Shown: one piece after another, positions 41,173 to 48,498 of the stretch
Layout: each line of letters starts with the position of its first letter
Position numbering within the stretch: the stretch's first letter is position 1
Assembly (NCBI GenBank): GCA_905233765.1
Contig: CAJOCU010000020.1
Coordinates: 32,438 to 96,437, forward strand
From: an uncultured Bacteroidaceae bacterium
Lineage (GTDB): Bacteria > Bacteroidota > Bacteroidia > Bacteroidales > Bacteroidaceae
Length of the DNA: 64,000 nt
Direction: 5' to 3'
Program-made: the position numbers and the translations under genes
The notes under the pieces: model-generated
What the model saw: the letters and a program-made list of their open reading frames with translations, nothing else
Databases searched by the model: none
Told to the model about the DNA's origin: nothing

Positions 41173-42288
41173 TCAAAAACACTCAAAGAGGGAGATGATT
41201 TTGCGCACCACAGGCTTTTCTTTGTATTGTCGGTCGAAGAGCAAGGGGTAGTTGGTGCGCCCGTGGATGGGCCAGTTGTTGAGCCATGAATTGTGGTCGG
41301 CGATGCCCCAGAGGTTCACACGACTGATCTGCGCGGCATGGCGGCGGTAGATATCGAAGAGGTCTAGCCATCGCTGTTCCAACTCCATAGCCTTCTCCTG
41401 GGGCAGTCCGTCGGCATAGGGATTCCACCGTTGCTGGTAGGCGAAGTCCTGCTCCACTCCTGCCCCGCCGAACTCCATGGGATTGGGCAGTACGTTGATG
41501 TCCAGTTCAGTGATCATCACCTTCACGCCACAGGCGGCGAAGGAGTCGATGCTGGCCTCGTAGTCTGCGAGCGATGGGTAGTCGAGGCCCACGTGGCTCT
41601 GCATCCCCACGGCATCGATGCGCACGCCCTTCTCCTTCAGTCGGCGCACCATGCGGCATACGGCAGCGCGCTTCTGCGGCAACGCCATTGAGTAGTCATT
41701 ATAATAAAGCTCGGCATCGGGGTCGGCTTCGTGGGCGGCACGAAAAGCTATCTCTATGAAGTCCTCGCCGATGATGTTGTAGAGGGGCGACGGACGCATA
41801 CGGCCGTCATCCAGGAACGCCTCGTTCACCACATCCCATCCCCGCACACGTCCCCTGTAGCGGCCCACGACGGTGGCGATGTGGTTTTTGATGCGTGCGA
41901 TGAGTTCCTCGCGACCAACAGTCTGTCCCTGTTTGTCCACGAAGAACCATGCCGGCACCTGCGAATGCCACACCAGGCAGTGTCCGATGAGCGTCAGCTG
42001 TCGCTGCTTGCAGAAATCTGCAATTTCATCGGCATGATGGAAGTCGAAGTCACCACTGGCAGGCTGCAGAGCATCCACCTTCATCACATTCTCAGCCACC
42101 ACGGCGTTGAAATGGTGCTCCACCACAGGTGCTGCCTGAAAATCCCGAAGTGAGGACTGCCATTGGTTGAGCGATGTACCAACGAGGAAATAGCGCCCCA
42201 GGACATCCTTCAGTCCCACCTCCTGTGCTTGCACATGTAGGCCTAAACCCAGCAAAGCAATGATGAATAGTTTATAGTTCGTTCGCAT
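41173..42288 (-). CDS. GH10 endo-1,4-beta-xylanase, secreted
   Basis: Cleaves the xylan backbone internally. The 371-residue product has a signal peptide ending near HVQAQ and a single GH10 barrel. The acid/base is Glu156 in GWDVVNEAFLDDG, the nucleophile Glu261 in MITELDIN, and other markers are GHCLVWHSQVPAWF and NLWGIADHNSW. No binding module. First gene of the GH10-xylB-xylA group, with a -7 box about 27 bases upstream, and divergent from GH31. The small size and simple architecture suggest action on xylo-oligosaccharides or short xylan near the cell, which is inference. Confidence 0.96.
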   Translation of the reverse strand: MRTNYKLFIIALLGLGLHVQAQEVGLKDVLGRYFLVGTSLNQWQSSLRDFQAAPVVEHHFNAVVAENVMKVDALQPASGDFDFHHADEIADFCKQRQLTLIGHCLVWHSQVPAWFFVDKQGQTVGREELIARIKNHIATVVGRYRGRVRGWDVVNEAFLDDGRMRPSPLYNIIGEDFIEIAFRAAHEADPDAELYYNDYSMALPQKRAAVCRMVRRLKEKGVRIDAVGMQSHVGLDYPSLADYEASIDSFAACGVKVMITELDINVLPNPMEFGGAGVEQDFAYQQRWNPYADGLPQEKAMELEQRWLDLFDIYRRHAAQISRVNLWGIADHNSWLNNWPIHGRTNYPLLFDRQYKEKPVVRKIISLFECF

Positions 42289-42314
42289 TTGTTGTTATTT
42301 ATGTAAATCCAGCG

Positions 42315-42322
42315 CAAAGATA
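42315..42322 (-). promoter_or_regulatory. -7 box (TATCTTTG) for the GH10-xylB-xylA group
   Basis: Exact TAnnTTTG match on the minus strand 26 bases before the GH10 start codon. Confidence 0.6.
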
Positions 42323-42376
42323 GCACATATTCATTTACTTTTTTATCTTTTGGTAAAGTAATTAATAAAAAAGCAG

Positions 42377-42384
42377 TATTTTTG
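42377..42384 (+). promoter_or_regulatory. -7 box (TATTTTTG) for the GH31-CE6 pair
   Basis: Exact TAnnTTTG match 35 bases before the GH31 ATG at 42420, divergent from the GH10 box in a 131-base intergenic region. Confidence 0.6.
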
Positions 42385-42419
42385 CAGCTGGAAAGTAAAA
42401 ACCACAAAACAAAAGTGAT

Positions 42420-44846
42420 ATGAAGAGGATTCTATCTGCAATGCTGCTGGCAGCCTTCGCACTGGCAGCCACAGCCACCGATGTGAAGACCCAGAAGGGC
42501 GTAGTCAGCGTCACCTTCCTGCAACCCGACATCGTCCGCGTCCTGAAGACCACCGACGGCACCCTGCCCTCGCAGAGCCTCGTCGTCACCCTGCAGCCAC
42601 AACAGTGCAGAGTGACGGCCAGCTCAGCCAATGGTCTCACCACGCTGAAGAGCAATGCCCTCACGGTGAGCATCGACAATACCTCAGGCCGCGTCAGCTT
42701 CACCAATAAAGCCGGAAAACAGCTCCTGAGAGAAGGCGACTGGCAAATCTCAAATCTCAAATCTCAAACCTCAAATCTGGATCGGGGTTGTGTGCGAGCC
42801 AAGGCCAACTTCCAGCTCGATGCCGACGAGCCCATCTACGGCATCGGCCTGATGGAGAACCACAAGATGAACCAGCGCGGCGAGCACCGGCGGATGATGC
42901 AGTCGAACCTCGAGGACTTCCAGAACATCTTCCAGAGCCTGAAGGGCTATGCCCTCTACTGGGACAACTACTCGCCCACGCAGATCGACGACACGCCCGA
43001 GGACGGCCTGACGTTGGATTCGGAAGTTTCCGATGGAATCGACTATTATTTCATGTATGGCATGACTGCTGACGGCAACGTGGCGCTCATCCGCCAGCTC
43101 ACGGGCGACGTACCCATGTTGCCATTGTGGAGCTACGGTTTCTGGCAGAGCCGCGAGCGCTATAAGAGCCGTGAGGAACTGACCGAGGTGGTTGATAAGT
43201 ACCGCCAGCTGGGCGTGCCCCTCGACGGCATCATCATGGACTGGCAGTACTGGGACTCCAACTACCTATGGAATGCGATGGAGTTCCTGAACCCCAACTT
43301 CCCAAATGCCAAGCAGATGATTGACTATGTCCACCAGCAGAAATGCCACTTCGCCATCAGCATCTGGCAGAGCTTCGGCCCGCAGACCAAGGGCTACCGC
43401 CAGATGAACGAGAAAGACCTGCTCTTCGACTTCGAGACATGGCCCCAGAGCGGACTCTCCACATGGCCGCCTAATAAGGAATACCCCAGCGGTGTGCGCG
43501 TCTATAAGCCCTACACCGAGGAGGCCCGCGACATCTACTGGCAGAACCTGCGTCGTCTTTACGACCTCGGTTGCGATGTCTGGTGGATGGACTCCACCGA
43601 CCCTGACCACTGCGACTTCCGCGAGAGCGACCTGGATGAGCCCGCATGTGGCGACGCTTCGTTCCGCAAGCTTCGCAATGCCTTCCCTCTGGAGTGTATC
43701 CGTGGCGTCTATGAGCATCTGCGCAAGACCACCGACACCAAGCGCGTCATGATCCTCACCCGCTCAGGCTTTGCCGGTCAGCAGCGCTATGCCTCCAACG
43801 TCTGGACGGGCGATGTGAGCAGCGACTGGCCCACACTGCGCAACCAGATTCCCATGCTGCTCAACTACTCGCTGACGGGCAATCCACATTGCAACACCGA
43901 CATCGGCGGCTTCTTCTCCGGAGCCTACAACCACTCCAATAGTGAACCGGCCTCCGGTGCCCAGAACCCGCAGTTCCAGGAGCTCTACGTGCGCTGGATG
44001 CAGTTCGGTGCCTTCTGTCCCATGATGCGCTCACACGGCACCGAGACCTATCGCGAGCTCTACTACTATGGCAAGGCTGGCGAGCCCGTCTATGACGCCC
44101 TGCTTGCAGCCATCAAGCTACGCTACCGCCTGCTACCTTATATATATAGCACCGCCTGGGACGTCACTAAGAACCGCGGCACCTTCATGCGAGCCCTGTG
44201 GATGGACTTTGCCGACGACAGCCGCACCCACGACCTGAAGGACGAGTTCCTCTTCGGTCGCCACCTACTCGTGGCTCCCATCATCAAGGCCCAGTACACA
44301 CCCGAGAAACGCATGAATTTCGATGAGATGAGCGGGTGGAATAAGAAGGAGTTGACAGCTGACAATGGACAGTTGACAGTTGACTTTACACAAAAAAAGT
44401 CTCATTCCGTTTACTTGCCTGCTGGCAAATGGTATGATTATTTCTCTGGAAAAGCTTTTGACGGTTCACAGAACGTCACGCTCCAGACCACCCTCCACAC
44501 CATCCCCCTCTTTGTCCGCGCTGGCAGCATCATCCCCATGAACGGCGACCTGCAGACGACAGCCGACCGCGACTGGTCGCAGCTCGAGTTGCGCGTCTTC
44601 CCGGGTGCCGACGGCTCGTTCACCCTCTACGAGGACGATGGCGAGACCTACGCCTACGAGCAGGGCCAGTACACCGAGATACCCATCACGTGGAACGACC
44701 GCCGTCGCACCCTCACCATCGGCAAGCAGCAAGGACAGTTCGCGGGCGCCATCCAGAAGCGCCTGTTCACCGTCATCCTGCCCGACGGCACCTCTAAGAC
44801 CGTCACCTACAATGGGAAGGCTCTAAAGGTGACAATGAAGAAATAA
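42420..44846 (+). CDS. GH31 alpha-glycosidase, probable alpha-xylosidase, secreted
   Basis: Exo-enzyme that removes alpha-linked sugars, probably alpha-xylose from xyloglucan-type oligosaccharides. 808 residues with signal peptide MKRILSAMLLAAFALAATAT. The catalytic barrel shows LDGIIMDWQYW, the nucleophile Asp in VWWMDSTDPDH, the acid/base Asp in NVWTGDVSSDW, and the conserved HCNTDIGGFFSG and MQFGAFCPMMRSHG. Residues of about 109-121 (WQISNLKSQTSNL) and about 642-655 (ELTADNGQLTVDF) are translated heptamer repeats of two different types, both in frame. Shares a divergent promoter region with the xylan operon and is followed by the CE6 esterase. Specificity within GH31 is inferred from context. 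Confidence 0.92.
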   Translation: MKRILSAMLLAAFALAATATDVKTQKGVVSVTFLQPDIVRVLKTTDGTLPSQSLVVTLQPQQCRVTASSANGLTTLKSNALTVSIDNTSGRVSFTNKAGKQLLREGDWQISNLKSQTSNLDRGCVRAKANFQLDADEPIYGIGLMENHKMNQRGEHRRMMQSNLEDFQNIFQSLKGYALYWDNYSPTQIDDTPEDGLTLDSEVSDGIDYYFMYGMTADGNVALIRQLTGDVPMLPLWSYGFWQSRERYKSREELTEVVDKYRQLGVPLDGIIMDWQYWDSNYLWNAMEFLNPNFPNAKQMIDYVHQQKCHFAISIWQSFGPQTKGYRQMNEKDLLFDFETWPQSGLSTWPPNKEYPSGVRVYKPYTEEARDIYWQNLRRLYDLGCDVWWMDSTDPDHCDFRESDLDEPACGDASFRKLRNAFPLECIRGVYEHLRKTTDTKRVMILTRSGFAGQQRYASNVWTGDVSSDWPTLRNQIPMLLNYSLTGNPHCNTDIGGFFSGAYNHSNSEPASGAQNPQFQELYVRWMQFGAFCPMMRSHGTETYRELYYYGKAGEPVYDALLAAIKLRYRLLPYIYSTAWDVTKNRGTFMRALWMDFADDSRTHDLKDEFLFGRHLLVAPIIKAQYTPEKRMNFDEMSGWNKKELTADNGQLTVDFTQKKSHSVYLPAGKWYDYFSGKAFDGSQNVTLQTTLHTIPLFVRAGSIIPMNGDLQTTADRDWSQLELRVFPGADGSFTLYEDDGETYAYEQGQYTEIPITWNDRRRTLTIGKQQGQFAGAIQKRLFTVILPDGTSKTVTYNGKALKVTMKK
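42744..42778 (+). repeat. Family H heptamers (CAAATCT, 5 units) in GH31
   Basis: Five consecutive units, four identical and one CAAACCT, encoding the QISNLKSQTSNL stretch in the N-terminal domain. Confidence 0.88.
44351..44385 (+). repeat. Family H heptamers (GTTGACA, 5 units) in GH31
   Basis: Five consecutive units (GTTGACA, GCTGACA, ATGGACA, GTTGACA, GTTGACT), encoding LTADNGQLTVD. Same unit as the one in GH51, on the coding strand here and on the opposite strand there. Confidence 0.88.
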
Positions 44847-44889
44847 AAATAAAAATGAAGAATTACGGGCTTTTCCCGTGCCCAAATAT

Positions 44890-45756
44890 ATGCCTCGCAA
44901 TTATCATTTCTTATTTATCATTTCATATTTATCATTTAGCTTCTTTAGCTCCTGCCCCATAGGCGCGCAAACCCACGCGGACCCCAACTTCCACATTTAC
45001 CTGTGCTTTGGGCAGTCCAACATGGAGGGGGCAGCCCGTTGGGAAGCCGTTGATACGCAATACATAGAACCTCGTTTCCAGATACTGGCCACCACCGACT
45101 TCAACAGTCCCCAGCGCACCATGGGACAGTGGTATCCAGCACAGTGCCCCATCGTCAGTCCCGCCGGTGGCTTGGGCATGAGCGACTACTTCGGGCGCAC
45201 CATGGTGGCAGCGCTGCCCGACAGCATAAAGGTCGGCGTGGTGGCTGTGGCCATAGGCGCCAGCCCCATCGAGTTGTTCGACAAGGATACATATGCCCAG
45301 AAACTGAAGGACAACCCCAAAGAGCTCTGGGCTCAGCGCGCCAAGGCCTACTATGGCGGCAATCCATACCAGCGTCTCGTGGACATGGGCAGGAAGGCGC
45401 AGCAGGCGGGCGTCATCAAAGGCATCCTCCTGCACCAAGGCTGCTCCAACAACGGCGATCCCGCCTGGCCACAGAAAGTGAAGAAGATCTACGAGGACCT
45501 GCTCGCCGACCTCGGCCTCGAAGCCGCTGACATGCCCCTGTTCGTAGGCGAGACCCTGCGCCAGGAGCAGGGCGGCGCCTGCCATGCGCATAACACCGTC
45601 ATCGCCCAGATGCCCCAGACAGTAGCGACCTCGCACATCATCTCCTCCGCCAACTGCTCCGGCAATGGCACCGACCCCTGGCACTTCTCCGCCACAGGCT
45701 ACCGCATCATGGGCCGTCGCTATGCCCTGGAAGTGCTGAAGGTGCTGCGGCCATAA
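44890..45756 (+). CDS. Secreted carbohydrate acetylesterase, CE6/sialate O-acetylesterase type
   Basis: SGNH-type esterase that most likely deacetylates xylan, given its place after GH31 and beside GH10. 288 residues from the ATG at 44890; a GTG 12 bases earlier is possible but unneeded. Block I CFGQSNMEG with the catalytic Ser, GVVAVAIGASPIELFDK, the oxyanion-region GILLHQGCSNN, and block V DPWHFSATGYRIMG with Asp and His. The N-terminus is hydrophobic, with a possible lipobox (FFSSC), so it may be a lipoprotein. The leader and first codons overlap an AT-rich run of ATTTATC-type units, which encodes part of the signal segment (FIISYLSFSFF). Confidence 0.87.
   Translation: MPRNYHFLFIISYLSFSFFSSCPIGAQTHADPNFHIYLCFGQSNMEGAARWEAVDTQYIEPRFQILATTDFNSPQRTMGQWYPAQCPIVSPAGGLGMSDYFGRTMVAALPDSIKVGVVAVAIGASPIELFDKDTYAQKLKDNPKELWAQRAKAYYGGNPYQRLVDMGRKAQQAGVIKGILLHQGCSNNGDPAWPQKVKKIYEDLLADLGLEAADMPLFVGETLRQEQGGACHAHNTVIAQMPQTVATSHIISSANCSGNGTDPWHFSATGYRIMGRRYALEVLKVLRP
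44902..44938 (+). repeat. Degenerate ATTTATC-type tandem units in a signal-peptide region
   Basis: Run of about five imperfect 9-base-like units (TTATCATTTC, TTATTTATCA and similar) encoding the hydrophobic core of the esterase signal peptide. Confidence 0.5.
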
Positions 45757-45826
45757 TTACTCAGCACAGCAGCCGCGTTGAACTTCGTGGCGATGTAGAG
45801 TAAACCACCACCGACCAACAACAATG

Positions 45827-45852
45827 AAGGGCCTCCCAAACGGGAAGCCCTT
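45827..45852. terminator. Bidirectional terminator between the esterase and the outer-membrane protein genes
   Basis: Stem AAGGGC-c-TCCC / GGGA-a-GCCCTT with loop AAAC, one internal mismatch, and T-rich flanks. It separates the convergent genes ending at 45756 and 45879. Confidence 0.75.
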
Positions 45853-45878
45853 TATCGTTAGGACAATGTATCGGTTGC

Positions 45879-46517
45879 TTAGAAACAGTAGCCAAAGCCG
45901 AGGTTGACTGAGCTAAAGCGTGTGTTGCTGGCAATGCGATTGAAGTCCATGTAGTAGCCTGCCTCAACGAAGAAGGCCTCGCTGATGATCATCTTGACAC
46001 CTGCCTGCCATCCGATCTGGAAGCGATTCCATGTATTATCACTACTGCCCATATCATCCTTGGAGTAGAGGTTAAAAGTGGTTGATTGGTCTCCTATTTT
46101 ATCTACGACAGTACCAACCAGATTCAGACGCATCTTGATGCCCACATAAGGATTCAACGCCAGATTGTCACCCAAACGGATACTATAACCAAAGTTCACA
46201 GGGATGTTCAAAGAGAACAAGTTCAATGTCTCGGAAACTTTCACACTCGCAATGGTTTCTGATTCTCTATGAAAGCCATATTGCAGGTTGCCGCCAACCT
46301 CGAGGAACAAAGGCACATTGTCACCTGCGATGCCGAAAGATTTAGTGTAGCCCAACGTAAATCCATGAATATAATCACTGGATACACCCGAGACATTGTA
46401 GGTAAGCCAGGAGGGATTGTACTGAAAATAGACGCCATTGTAGTCTGTTACCTGTGCAGAAGCGGTTCCGCTGAAGAGGCAGAGCACTGCTGCTGCCAAA
46501 AGATTTTTTACTTTCAT
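45879..46517 (-). CDS. Outer-membrane beta-barrel protein, unknown role
   Basis: 212 residues: signal peptide MKVKNLLAAAVLCLFSGTASAQ, then alternating strands with aromatic ends (GVYFQYNPSWLTYNV, GYTKSFGI, FSLNIPVNFGYSIRLGDN, LALNPYVGIKMRLNLVG). It ends in a terminal aromatic residue (GFGYCF), as expected for a Bam-inserted barrel. Size and pattern fit the small eight-stranded barrel families (OMP_b-brl type) common in Bacteroidales. It has its own -7 box and terminator, so it is a single-gene unit. No substrate or function can be given. Confidence 0.8.
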   Translation of the reverse strand: MKVKNLLAAAVLCLFSGTASAQVTDYNGVYFQYNPSWLTYNVSGVSSDYIHGFTLGYTKSFGIAGDNVPLFLEVGGNLQYGFHRESETIASVKVSETLNLFSLNIPVNFGYSIRLGDNLALNPYVGIKMRLNLVGTVVDKIGDQSTTFNLYSKDDMGSSDNTWNRFQIGWQAGVKMIISEAFFVEAGYYMDFNRIASNTRFSSVNLGFGYCF

Positions 46518-46568
46518 TTTGATGTTTGTTGTTTTGGTTAATAGAAATGGTTAAAATGAAACGTTGCA

Positions 46569-46576
46569 CAAAAGTA
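46569..46576 (-). promoter_or_regulatory. -7 box (TACTTTTG) for the outer-membrane barrel gene
   Basis: Exact TAnnTTTG match 51 bases before the ATG at 46517. Confidence 0.55.
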
Positions 46577-46619
46577 GCGGTTTTGTGCGATACGGACAAA
46601 GAAAAACGGGAAAAAGTGT

Positions 46620-47456
46620 TTATTTACCCATAATTCTGCGTTGGCGCACGGCCTCGAAGAGAAGAATGGCGGCGCTGACACTGACGTTAAGGGAGTCCAG
46701 ACGGCCGAGCATGGGGATGCGGATGTGCGCGTCGGCGGCTTGGCGCCAGAGGTCGGTGAGACCGGTGGATTCGGAGCCCATGACGATGGCCGTGGGGCCG
46801 GTCATGTCGGTGTCGTAGTAGAGTTCGGAGTCCTGCAGCTGGGCGGTGAGGATCTGCACGCTGTGATCCTTGAGGAAGCGGATGCAATCCTCGGAGCTGC
46901 AGGCCACCGTGGGCACGGTGAAGCAGGCGCCGATGGAGGCGCGGATGAGGTTGGGGTTGTAGAGGTCCGTCAGCGGGTCGCACACAATGACGGCAGTGGC
47001 ACCGGCAGCGTCGGCAGAGCGCAGCACGGCACCGAGGTTGCCGGGCTTTTCGACGGATTCCAGTACAATAAAGAGAGGCCCCTCCCCCGCCCCCTCCCTT
47101 GTTCTTGAAGGGTCAAGCGTCTCTTCGAGCCGAGCGAGGGCGGGGAGCAGGTTCTCGAGGGAGTGTTTCTTGGCTTTTACAACAGCGATGATGCCCTCCG
47201 TGGTGCCGCGGTAGGCGATGCGCTCATAGACGTGCGGAGAGACGATGAAGTCAGCATCAGCGGCGGATGCCGCTGATGCTGACTTAAACACACTCTCCAC
47301 CTCGTAGCCAGCAGCGATGCAGTGCTCCAGCTCGCGGCGCCCCTCCACCACGAACAACCCGCTCTTGCGGCGCTCCGACGATTTCTCGTGAAGCGCCAAC
47401 AAGTGCTTGATCTTAGGGTTTTGGGTGCTGGTGATATACTGCGGATCGCTACTCAT
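46620..47456 (-). CDS. SpoU/TrmH-family RNA 2'-O-methyltransferase
   Basis: SPOUT-fold enzyme that methylates ribose in rRNA or tRNA. The N-terminal substrate-binding domain (NPKIKHLLALHEKSSERR, GLFVVEGRREL) is followed by the knot motifs ESVEKPGNLGAVLRSADAAG, AIVMGSESTGLTD and IPMLGRLDSLNVSVSAAILLFE. 278 residues. Two inserted stretches are encoded by repeats: residues of about 58-70 (SASAASAADAD) by a perfect 17-bp palindrome, and about 109-127 (RLEETLDPSRTREGAGEG) by a family B unit fused to half a GC-rich palindrome. Lies 23 bases after korB on the same strand, so probably co-transcribed. The exact target nucleotide cannot be told. Confidence 0.93.
   Translation of the reverse strand: MSSDPQYITSTQNPKIKHLLALHEKSSERRKSGLFVVEGRRELEHCIAAGYEVESVFKSASAASAADADFIVSPHVYERIAYRGTTEGIIAVVKAKKHSLENLLPALARLEETLDPSRTREGAGEGPLFIVLESVEKPGNLGAVLRSADAAGATAVIVCDPLTDLYNPNLIRASIGACFTVPTVACSSEDCIRFLKDHSVQILTAQLQDSELYYDTDMTGPTAIVMGSESTGLTDLWRQAADAHIRIPMLGRLDSLNVSVSAAILLFEAVRQRRIMGK
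47078..47140. repeat. Family B unit fused to half of a family A element in the methyltransferase gene
   Basis: Bases 47101-47140 (GTTCTTGAAGGGTCAAGCGT onward to CCGAGCGAG) match the family B unit of xylB. Bases 47078-47100 are the C-rich half of the GC-rich palindrome family. In the coding direction they read LDPSRT followed directly by REGAGEG. Confidence 0.8.
47248..47285. repeat. Perfect 17-bp inverted repeat inside a coding sequence
   Basis: AAGTCAGCATCAGCGGC (47248-47264), loop GGAT, then GCCGCTGATGCTGACTT (47269-47285). It is read in frame as KSASAASAADADF in the methyltransferase. No second copy was noticed in the window. Confidence 0.9.
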
Positions 47457-47479
47457 CTGATTTCTTTTTTAACCACGAA

Positions 47480-48487
47480 TTACTTCACTTCCCAGATGTC
47501 GTTGGTCTCGAGGAGTTCGGCGAAGGTGTGGTACTTCTTCGTGGCCTTGACCTCGTTGATCTGGGCGGTGACGGCATCGTTGTAGGTGGGAGCCTCCACG
47601 TCGCGGATCACGCCGAGGGCGATGGGGAAGCCGTCGCCGTCACCCATGAGGGCGAGCTTCAGCTGCAGCGTGTTGTCCTCGCAGTGGGCGTCGTGCACGA
47701 GGATGTCATCCAGCGTGTAGCCGTCCTTGCCGATCTCCACCACCTTGAGGCCGAAGCCCTGCTGCACGAGGCCGAACTCATTGTTCTCACCGAAGACCAG
47801 CTTCTCGCCGTGGCGCACGTAGATGGCGTTGCGCTTGCGACCTTCCTTGTCATAGACGCTGTCGTGGGTGCCGTTGTTGAAGATGACGCAGTTCTGCAGG
47901 ATCTCGCAGACGCTGGCGCCCTTGTGGTCGTGGGCGGCCTTCAGCACCTCGATGGTGCCGGGGGCGTCGGTGGCCACGGCGCGGGCGAAGAAGTGACCGC
48001 GGGCGCCGAAGCAGAGCTCAGCGGGGCGGAACGGGTCCTCCACGGTGCCGTAGGGGCTGGACTTGCTGACGAAGCCGCGCGGCGAGGTGGGGCTGTACTG
48101 TCCCTTCGTGAGGCCGTAGATGCGGTTGTTCAGCAGGATCATGTTAAGGTCGATGTTGCGGCGGTTGGCGTGGATGAAGTGGTTACCGCCGATGGCGAGG
48201 CCGTCGCCGTCGCCGCTGACCTGCCACACGTCGAGGTCGGGGTTGGTGACCTTGGCGCCAGTGGCGATGGCGGCCGCACGACCGTGGATGGTGTTCATGC
48301 CGTAGGTGGCCATGTAGTGGGGCAGACGGCTGCTGCAGCCGATACCGCTGATGACGGCAATGTCCTTGGGTGCCACGCCAATCTCGGCGAGCGCCTTGTG
48401 CAAGCTTGCCAGGAAGAAGTGATCTCCGCAGCCCGGACACCACCGCGGCTGCCCTTTCTTATACTCTTGTGCTGTATATGAACTCAT
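47480..48487 (-). CDS. korB: 2-oxoacid:ferredoxin oxidoreductase subunit beta
   Basis: Thiamine-diphosphate and iron-sulfur subunit of an oxidoreductase of the 2-oxoglutarate type, which makes acyl-CoA, CO2 and reduced ferredoxin. 335 residues. The cluster-binding start RWCPGCGDHFFLASLHKAL holds Cys17 and Cys20, and the thiamine motif GDGDGLAIGGNHFIHANRRN lies further on. LLNNRIYGLTKGQYSPTS is also typical. It follows korA after 11 bases. The 2-oxoglutarate assignment rests on the fused gamma-alpha form of its partner and on its common role in the incomplete reductive TCA pathway of Bacteroidales. Confidence 0.92.
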   Translation of the reverse strand: MSSYTAQEYKKGQPRWCPGCGDHFFLASLHKALAEIGVAPKDIAVISGIGCSSRLPHYMATYGMNTIHGRAAAIATGAKVTNPDLDVWQVSGDGDGLAIGGNHFIHANRRNIDLNMILLNNRIYGLTKGQYSPTSPRGFVSKSSPYGTVEDPFRPAELCFGARGHFFARAVATDAPGTIEVLKAAHDHKGASVCEILQNCVIFNNGTHDSVYDKEGRKRNAIYVRHGEKLVFGENNEFGLVQQGFGLKVVEIGKDGYTLDDILVHDAHCEDNTLQLKLALMGDGDGFPIALGVIRDVEAPTYNDAVTAQINEVKATKKYHTFAELLETNDIWEVK

Positions 48488-48498
48488 ACTGTACTTCT

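Noticed and set aside
44860..44889. GTG at 44878 as start of the CE6 esterase
   Set aside because: ATG four codons later gives an equal or better signal peptide; the extra residues add nothing.
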